Origin: Planctomycetota bacterium | Lineage (GTDB): Bacteria; Planctomycetota; UBA1135; GCA-002748355 | Direction of reading: 5' to 3' | Assembly: GCA_027021385.1 (NCBI GenBank) | Contig: JALUUL010000015.1 | Span: 112,986 to 176,985, forward strand | DNA: 64,000 nt | Position numbers and translations under genes: made by a program | Shown: one piece after another, positions 58,513 through 64,000 of the stretch | Numbering within the stretch: position 1 is the stretch's first letter | How the letters are laid out: every line of letters begins with the position of its first letter | The notes under the pieces: model-generated | What the model saw: only the letters and a program-made list of their open reading frames with translations | The model's database searches: none | Told to the model about the DNA's origin: nothing

Positions 58513-59274
58513 ATGGAAGGCAAAGTCATCGCGGTCTTCGGGATCGCGAATCATCGTTCGATCGCGTTCGGGATCTCGCAGGCCTTGCGGGAGGCGGGGG
58601 CGACCCTCGCGCTCAACTACCAGAACGAGCGGATGGGCCGCAGCCTAGACAAGATCGCCGATCGCCTCGGGGACCCCTGGCGGCGGGAGTGCGACGTGAC
58701 CTCCGAGGAGGCCGTGGCCGGGTTCTTCGAGGCCGTGCGCGAGGAGTTCGGGGGCCTGGACGGCATCGTCCATTCGGTCGCGACGGCCAAGCGCGAGGAG
58801 CTGGGCGGATCCTTCACGGAAACGAGCTGGGAGGGCTACGAACTCGCGCAGCACGTCTCGGCCTATTCGCTGATCCGGCTCTGCCGGCACGGCGCGCCCC
58901 TGATGGAGGGGCGCGGGGGCTCGGTGATCGCGATGACCTATCACGGGTCCGTGAAGGCGGTCCCGAACTACAACGTCATGGGCGTCGCCAAGGCCGCGCT
59001 CGAATCCTCCGTGCGCTACCTCGCCTCGGACCTGGGCCCGCGGGGGATCCGCGTGAACGCGGTCTCCGCCGGTCCGATCCGGACGCTCTCGGCCTCGGGG
59101 GTCGGGGGCTTCACGTCGATCCTGGACCAGGTCGCCGAGAAGGCTCCGCTGCGCCGCAACGTGACGACCGAGGACGTCGGGCGCGCGGCGCGCTTCCTCC
59201 TCTCGGAGGACGCCGCCGGCATCACGGGGCAGGTGCTCTACGTCGACGCGGGCTTCAGCGTGATGGGCCTCTAG
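58513..59274 (+). CDS. fabI: Enoyl-[acyl-carrier-protein] reductase (NADH)
   Basis: This 253-residue short-chain dehydrogenase makes the last reduction of each fatty-acid elongation cycle. The cofactor site is AVFGIANHRSIAFGIS, typical of FabI. The catalytic residues are Tyr143 (MTYHG), Tyr153 and Lys160 (NYNVMGVAK). The SAGPIRTLSASGV loop is also characteristic, and is where triclosan-type inhibitors bind in other FabI enzymes. The length matches the family. Its last 20 bases overlap the end of the convergent TPR gene. Confidence 0.95.
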   Translation: MEGKVIAVFGIANHRSIAFGISQALREAGATLALNYQNERMGRSLDKIADRLGDPWRRECDVTSEEAVAGFFEAVREEFGGLDGIVHSVATAKREELGGSFTETSWEGYELAQHVSAYSLIRLCRHGAPLMEGRGGSVIAMTYHGSVKAVPNYNVMGVAKAALESSVRYLASDLGPRGIRVNAVSAGPIRTLSASGVGGFTSILDQVAEKAPLRRNVTTEDVGRAARFLLSEDAAGITGQVLYVDAGFSVMGL

Positions 59275-60397
59275 CGGGCTTCGCGGAGGGAGTCCGGGAG
59301 AGGAGGGCGCGGACCCTTCTCCTTTCGGAGCCCTCGAGTTCGGGGAGGGCGGCGCGCCAGATCGCGCGGGCCTCTTCGCGCTCGCCGCGCCTCCAGAGGA
59401 GGCGGGCCAGGTTGAGCCTCGACGGAAGATGGCGGGGGTCCCGGTCGAGCGCCGCGCGGTATTGCTGGATCGCCGCGAACTCGTCCCCGACCAGCGGAGA
59501 CTCGAGGAAGCGGGCGAGGTCGTAGCGCGGGAGGGGATCCGCGGGCGCGAGGCGCGCGGCCTCCAGGAAGAGGAGGCGGATCTCGTCGCGGTCCTCTTTC
59601 GGGAGCCGGCCCTCGCCCATGGCGCGCAGGCAGAGACTGTGGGCCAGACCGAGGGGACCCCGGGGGTCCTCGGGGAAGCGGGCGCGGATCTCCCGGAAGC
59701 TTCGGACCGCGCGCTCGAGATACGTGCGGCGCGCCGCCTCGGTCTGGTCGCGGGCCTCGAAGAGGACGAGGTCGACCCGGGCGTCGAGGAACAGGGCCTC
59801 GGCGGGCAGCGGGATCCCGAGGCGCCGGGTCGCCGCCCGAAGGCTCTCGAGGTAGCGGGCGGCGGCGCGTTCCCGGCCGGAAGCGACGGCGAGCCGCGCG
59901 GCCCCGCGCAGCGCGCGAAGATCGAAGGCCGCGCCCTCGAGCGCGCGGTCGTAGGCGGCCAGGGCGGCCTCGACGTGCCCGTCCGCCTCGTAGAAGGATC
60001 CGAGCAGGCCGTAGAGGGCCGGGTCCTTGGGCGCGAGGGCGACCGCGGCCAGGAACTCCCCCTCCGCCCGCCTCATGAGGTCGAGGTCGGGCGGGTCGGA
60101 ACGACGGCGGGCGAGGGCGAGCAGGCAGCGCCCGAGGAGCGCGTGGGCCTTCGCGAGACGGGGGGCCGCGCGGGCGAGTTCTCCGGCCGCCTCCGCGGCG
60201 GATTCGACGCGCCCGCTCTCGAGGTCCGCCTCGATGCGCTCGAGGACGCGGTCCTCCTCCGGTTCCGGAGAGCGCCCCCCGCCCTCGGGGAAGCGCGCGG
60301 CGAAGGCGGCCGGATCCGGGGGAAGCCCGCCGCAGCCCGCCTCGAGGACGAGGACCGCGAGGGCCGCGGCCCGGCGGAAGCTGGGGAACCCTGGCAT
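59255..60397 (-). CDS. TPR-repeat lipoprotein
   Basis: This 380-residue protein has a lipoprotein signal (VLVLEAGCGG, Cys about residue 22). About six to seven TPR units follow from about 60 (AAGELARAAPRLAKAHALLGRC in parts; AAVALAPKDPALYGLLGSFYEADG in parts; YRAALDRDPRHLPSRLNLARLLWRRG in parts). TPR lipoproteins usually serve as scaffolds in outer-membrane or secretion machines. No partner gene is beside it. The start at 60397 sits 90 bases from the divergent MoxR gene, with which it shares a promoter region. Confidence 0.82.
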   Translation of the reverse strand: MPGFPSFRRAAALAVLVLEAGCGGLPPDPAAFAARFPEGGGRSPEPEEDRVLERIEADLESGRVESAAEAAGELARAAPRLAKAHALLGRCLLALARRRSDPPDLDLMRRAEGEFLAAVALAPKDPALYGLLGSFYEADGHVEAALAAYDRALEGAAFDLRALRGAARLAVASGRERAAARYLESLRAATRRLGIPLPAEALFLDARVDLVLFEARDQTEAARRTYLERAVRSFREIRARFPEDPRGPLGLAHSLCLRAMGEGRLPKEDRDEIRLLFLEAARLAPADPLPRYDLARFLESPLVGDEFAAIQQYRAALDRDPRHLPSRLNLARLLWRRGEREEARAIWRAALPELEGSERRRVRALLSRTPSAKPARGPSR

Positions 60398-60487
60398 GCG
60401 GGCCACCCTAACCCGGGGCTTCCCGGAGTTCACGGAGCGGGCCGCGCGCAGGTCGCGCCCCTCCCGCTCCCCGGATAGGCTGCGGGG

Positions 60488-61498
<1,011 letters not shown>

Positions 61499-61617
61499 GG
61501 CGGGACCTCGGAGATTTTCCACGAATCGGGATTTTCCGATTCCTTCCGGAATCCTCGCGCCTCCCGTCCGTCAACCGGGCCGCAAGGGACAGGACCTCGT
61601 TGCAGGACGGGGTCATG

Positions 61618-61653
61618 ACGCCCGGCGGGCGCCCACCCGCCGGGCGTATTTCT
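61618..61653. terminator. Rho-independent terminator between convergent moxR and HD-GYP genes
   Basis: ACGCCCGGCGGG (61618-61629) pairs perfectly with CCCGCCGGGCGT (61636-61647), a twelve-pair stem around the loop CGCCCA. ATTTCT follows on the plus strand. It lies between two convergent genes and could serve both. Confidence 0.8.
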
Positions 61654-61676
61654 AGCCGCGTCCCGATCGTCCGGGG

Positions 61677-62759
61677 TCAGAGGCGGACGGCCGGGAGGAC
61701 GCCCGAGACCTTCGGCTGGCGGAGCCCTCCCTTGCGGATCAGCTCGATGAAGCGGTCCGTGAGGGACGGGTCGAGGATCCGGCCCCGCTCGGCCTCGAGC
61801 ACCTGGATCGCCTCCATGTCCGGCAGGGGTTCTCGGTAGGGGCGCTTGCTCGTGATCGCGTCGAAGTAATCGACGATCTTGACGATGCGCGCGCCCAGCG
61901 GCACCTCCTCCCCCTTCAGCCCGTCGGGGTAGCCGCTGCCGTCCCAGTTCTCGTGGTGCCGCAGCACCATCGGAATGATGTCGCGCATGACCTCGATCGG
62001 CTCGAGGATCTTCGCCCCGGTGACCGGGTGGTCGTTCATGAGCTGCCGGTCCTCCTTCGAGAGCCTTCCCGTGGCCTCGAGGATGCGGTCGGGGATCCCG
62101 ACCTTCCCGATGTCGTGCAGCTTGGCCCCGAAGGAGATGTCCTCGATCTCCTTCTCCGAGAGTCCGAGGTGGCGGGTGAAGGCCTTCGTCATCAGGGCGA
62201 CGCGGTCCGAATGTTCCTTCGTGTAGGGGCTCTTGGCGTCGATGACGTTCGCGAGTCCGATCATGAAGTCGATCAGGTTCTGGCGTTCGACGCGCTTCGT
62301 CTCCTGGAGGACCTGGAGGGCGAGGGCCTGGCTGCGCAGGGCGCGGTGCTCGCGGATGCGGTGGAGGAGGACGCGGATCTCCTCGAAGAGGAAGGGCTTG
62401 CGGATGTAGTCGAAGGCCCCGTTCTTCAGCAGGGAGAGGGCGAGGCTCGGATCGAGGTAGTCGGTCATCAGGACGACCGCGGTCTCGGGGTCCTTCTCGC
62501 CGATCGCCTCGAGGAGGTCGACGCTGTGCATGCCCGGGGCGGCGATGTTCAGGAAGACGGCGCAGACCTCGGGCTCGGAGTCCATCTTGGCGAGGAGGTC
62601 CTGGGCGTCCTCGGCGAGCAGGCATCGCTCGCTCCAGGATTCGAGGTGCTTTACGAAGGCGAACTGGAGCCCCGGATCCCGGTCGAGGACCAGGATGCTT
62701 TCCTTGGTTTCCGTCGAGCCCGCGTCGGGGCCCGCGTCATGGAGGGCATGCCCGGGCAT
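61677..62759 (-). CDS. HD-GYP protein with an Asn-substituted receiver domain
   Basis: This 360-residue protein has a receiver-like domain (about 20-137) and an HD-GYP domain (about 160-350). The HD-GYP marks are intact: His215-Asp216 in LHDIGKVGIPD, HHENWDGSGYPDGL with GYP at 276-278, and ARIVKIVDYFDA. This domain hydrolyses cyclic di-GMP in other proteins. In the receiver domain the phospho-acceptor is Asn71 (VFLNIAAPGM; codon AAC), while Lys121 in YIRKPF is kept. It probably does not accept phosphate and may act constitutively or bind another protein. It lies 25 bases behind lptB, likely in one operon. Confidence 0.88.
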   Translation of the reverse strand: MPGHALHDAGPDAGSTETKESILVLDRDPGLQFAFVKHLESWSERCLLAEDAQDLLAKMDSEPEVCAVFLNIAAPGMHSVDLLEAIGEKDPETAVVLMTDYLDPSLALSLLKNGAFDYIRKPFLFEEIRVLLHRIREHRALRSQALALQVLQETKRVERQNLIDFMIGLANVIDAKSPYTKEHSDRVALMTKAFTRHLGLSEKEIEDISFGAKLHDIGKVGIPDRILEATGRLSKEDRQLMNDHPVTGAKILEPIEVMRDIIPMVLRHHENWDGSGYPDGLKGEEVPLGARIVKIVDYFDAITSKRPYREPLPDMEAIQVLEAERGRILDPSLTDRFIELIRKGGLRQPKVSGVLPAVRL

Positions 62760-62784
62760 GCCCCCTCTATCGGCCGGGAGGGGC

Positions 62785-63585
62785 TCAGCCCTCGAGGGCG
62801 TCTTTCTCCTCGCCCCCGAGGCCCTCGGAGATGGCTTCCCGGTCGCCGGGCAGGGGGCTGAAGGCGTCCCCGAGGTAGACTCTCCGGACCTCCTCGCTCG
62901 CGATCAGCTCCTCCGAACTCCCCTCCTCGAGGACCTTTCCCTTGTGGATGATGTAGGAGCGGGTCGTGATCCTGAGGGTCTCGTGGACGTTGTGGTCCGT
63001 GATCAGGATGCCGATCTCCTTCTCGGCCAGGCGGTTCAGGATGCCCTGGATCTCCTGCACGGCGATCGGGTCCATGCCCGAGAAGGGCTCGTCGAGGAGG
63101 ATGAGCCGGGGGCGGGTCGCCAGCGAGCGCGTGATCTCCAGACGCCGCCGTTCCCCGCCGGAGAGGGTGTCGGCCACGCTCTTGCGCAGGGCCGTCAGGT
63201 CCAACTCGGCCAGGAGTTCGTCGAGCCGGCCCTTGCGCCGGGCCCTGGGAACCCCCATCGCCTCGAGGACCGCGAGGATGTTGTCCTCGACCGTCATCTT
63301 CCGGAAGACGGAGGGTTCCTGGGAGAGATAGCCCATTCCCAGCCGGGCCCGCTTGTACATCGGGAGCTTCGTGATGTCCTTCCCGAGGAAACGGACCTTC
63401 CCCTCGTCGGCCGGGATCATGCCTACGATGATCCGGAAGCTCGTCGTCTTTCCGGCGCCGTTCGGCCCGAGGAGGCCGACGATCTCCCCGGGGTCGACCC
63501 GCAGCGAGACCTGGTCGACGACCCGTCGCCTCTTGTAGGACTTGACGAGTTTCGAGGCTTCGAGGAGAGGGGCGGATGCTGGCAT
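62785..63585 (-). CDS. lptB: Lipopolysaccharide export ABC ATPase LptB
   Basis: This 266-residue ATPase powers the Lpt bridge that moves lipopolysaccharide to the outer membrane. It shows Walker A GLLGPNGAGKTTSF, Q loop YLSQEPSVF, signature LSGGERRRLEITRSL, Walker B LILLDEPFSGMDP and switch His in LITDHNVHETL. The sequence follows E. coli LptB closely through the conserved core (the KGKVLEEGSSEELIA tail). The last 30 residues are an extra acidic tail. No lptA or lptC is visible upstream, where the window ends soon. Presence of lptB supports an LPS-bearing outer membrane. Confidence 0.92.
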   Translation of the reverse strand: MPASAPLLEASKLVKSYKRRRVVDQVSLRVDPGEIVGLLGPNGAGKTTSFRIIVGMIPADEGKVRFLGKDITKLPMYKRARLGMGYLSQEPSVFRKMTVEDNILAVLEAMGVPRARRKGRLDELLAELDLTALRKSVADTLSGGERRRLEITRSLATRPRLILLDEPFSGMDPIAVQEIQGILNRLAEKEIGILITDHNVHETLRITTRSYIIHKGKVLEEGSSEELIASEEVRRVYLGDAFSPLPGDREAISEGLGGEEKDALEG

Positions 63586-64000
63586 CTTCGGGGGGAGGCT
63601 CCTTCCGGTCCGGGCCGGAACGGGGAAGGGGGCGCGGGCTCCATGCTCGACCCCCCCGCGCCCCGGGTCCAGTCCTTCGCCCCGGGAACCTGCGGGTCCC
63701 GGGGCCTCGGGCCCAGCCCTTCCCTGTGGGTATCTGCGCGGCCGGGCGCGCGAAGACGGCGTATGCGGGCCGGCGGATACTGGGCCCCGGCCGGATCCGG
63801 GATCCGCGAAGCGGTGTGGATTCCCTGTGGATAACTCTCGGCGGCCCGGATTCGGGTCCGGGCGGTCCCCCTTTTTGGAATCTCTCGCGGAATCCGGGAA
63901 TCCCGGTTTTCGGATGCTCGCCGCAAACCCTTTCAAGTCCTCATCTTACAAGAGCCACTGTCGGCCCCCGCCTTGCAGGATGCAAGCCGGCCCCTCCGGC
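63586..64000. promoter_or_regulatory. Gene-free right end with DnaA-box-like sites
   Basis: No credible gene is seen in these 415 bases. They hold a perfect DnaA box on the minus strand (TTATCCACA; plus-strand TGTGGATAA at 63826-63834). Two seven-of-nine matches in the same orientation lie at 63815-63823 and 63725-63733; the first is exactly 11 bases (one helix turn) from the perfect box. A small hairpin CCGGG-AAT-CCCGG followed by TTTT lies at 63894-63910, and CTTGCA-GGA-TGCAAG at 63972-63986. TTCCGG/CCGGAA at 63603-63620 lies in the lptB leader. The lptB promoter must lie here, but no clear -10/-35 pair is seen. Confidence 0.5.

Overview
The window is very GC-rich bacterial DNA with dense genes on both strands and many overlapping start and stop codons. 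The best guess is a Planctomycetota (or close PVC-group) chromosome. The main support is the three-gene set at 46660-52010: a DUF1549/DUF1553 protein, a Tat-exported DUF1501 protein and a PPC-repeat protein, an arrangement typical of that phylum. Calcium-binding EF-hand proteins, very large DUF3857 proteins, and outer-membrane components (LptB, an AlgE-type barrel, several lipoproteins) fit a Gram-negative planctomycete. No 16S rRNA, tRNA, CRISPR array, insertion sequence or integrase was seen, so the assignment rests on protein content only.

Layout. 1-4073 (minus): a secreted protein cut by the window edge, a two-component pair, and a ROK sugar kinase. 4158-9628 (plus): an APH-fold kinase and two secreted repeat proteins. 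9653-18089 (plus): the most distinctive block, six genes that nearly all overlap by 4 bases. They encode three glycosyltransferases, an MsbA/NdvA-type ABC exporter, a second APH-fold kinase, and a lipoprotein that joins a DUF5666-like domain to an AlgE-type outer-membrane barrel. I read this as a complete polysaccharide or glycoconjugate synthesis and export line. 18145-21602: a glycosylasparaginase, a GT-C-like membrane protein and an orphan HPt protein. 21652-29165 (minus): two giant DUF3857/transglutaminase-like proteins, one with an intact Cys-His-Asp triad and one that has lost it. 29504-32444: arsenite methyltransferase, a six-EF-hand protein, and a NYN-domain protein.

32687-38365 (plus): a secreted protein built of about twelve GGxDxY repeats plus HEAT repeats, translationally coupled to a lactate-utilisation unit (LutA, a possible 37-residue peptide, and a LutB-LutC fusion). 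38429-46635: a GH29 fucosidase lipoprotein, a small lipoprotein, a GNAT protein fused to a Cys-less arsenate-reductase/LMW-phosphatase domain, mannose-6-phosphate isomerase, RluB, and an active/inactive M16 peptidase pair. 46660-52010 (minus): the planctomycete DUF1549/DUF1501/PPC set. 52249-54547 (plus): DAHP synthase followed closely by a RidA-like protein.

54642-64000: an AI-2E family permease, an EF-hand protein encoded by 138-bp DNA repeats, a phosphodiesterase of the alkaline phosphatase superfamily, FabI, a TPR lipoprotein, a MoxR ATPase, an HD-GYP protein whose receiver domain carries Asn for Asp, and LptB. The right end (63586-64000) has no gene but carries one perfect and two near-perfect DnaA boxes in the same orientation, a possible origin or DnaA-controlled promoter. 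Candidate undescribed systems are the 9653-18089 export line and the GGxDxY-repeat protein coupled to the lut genes.
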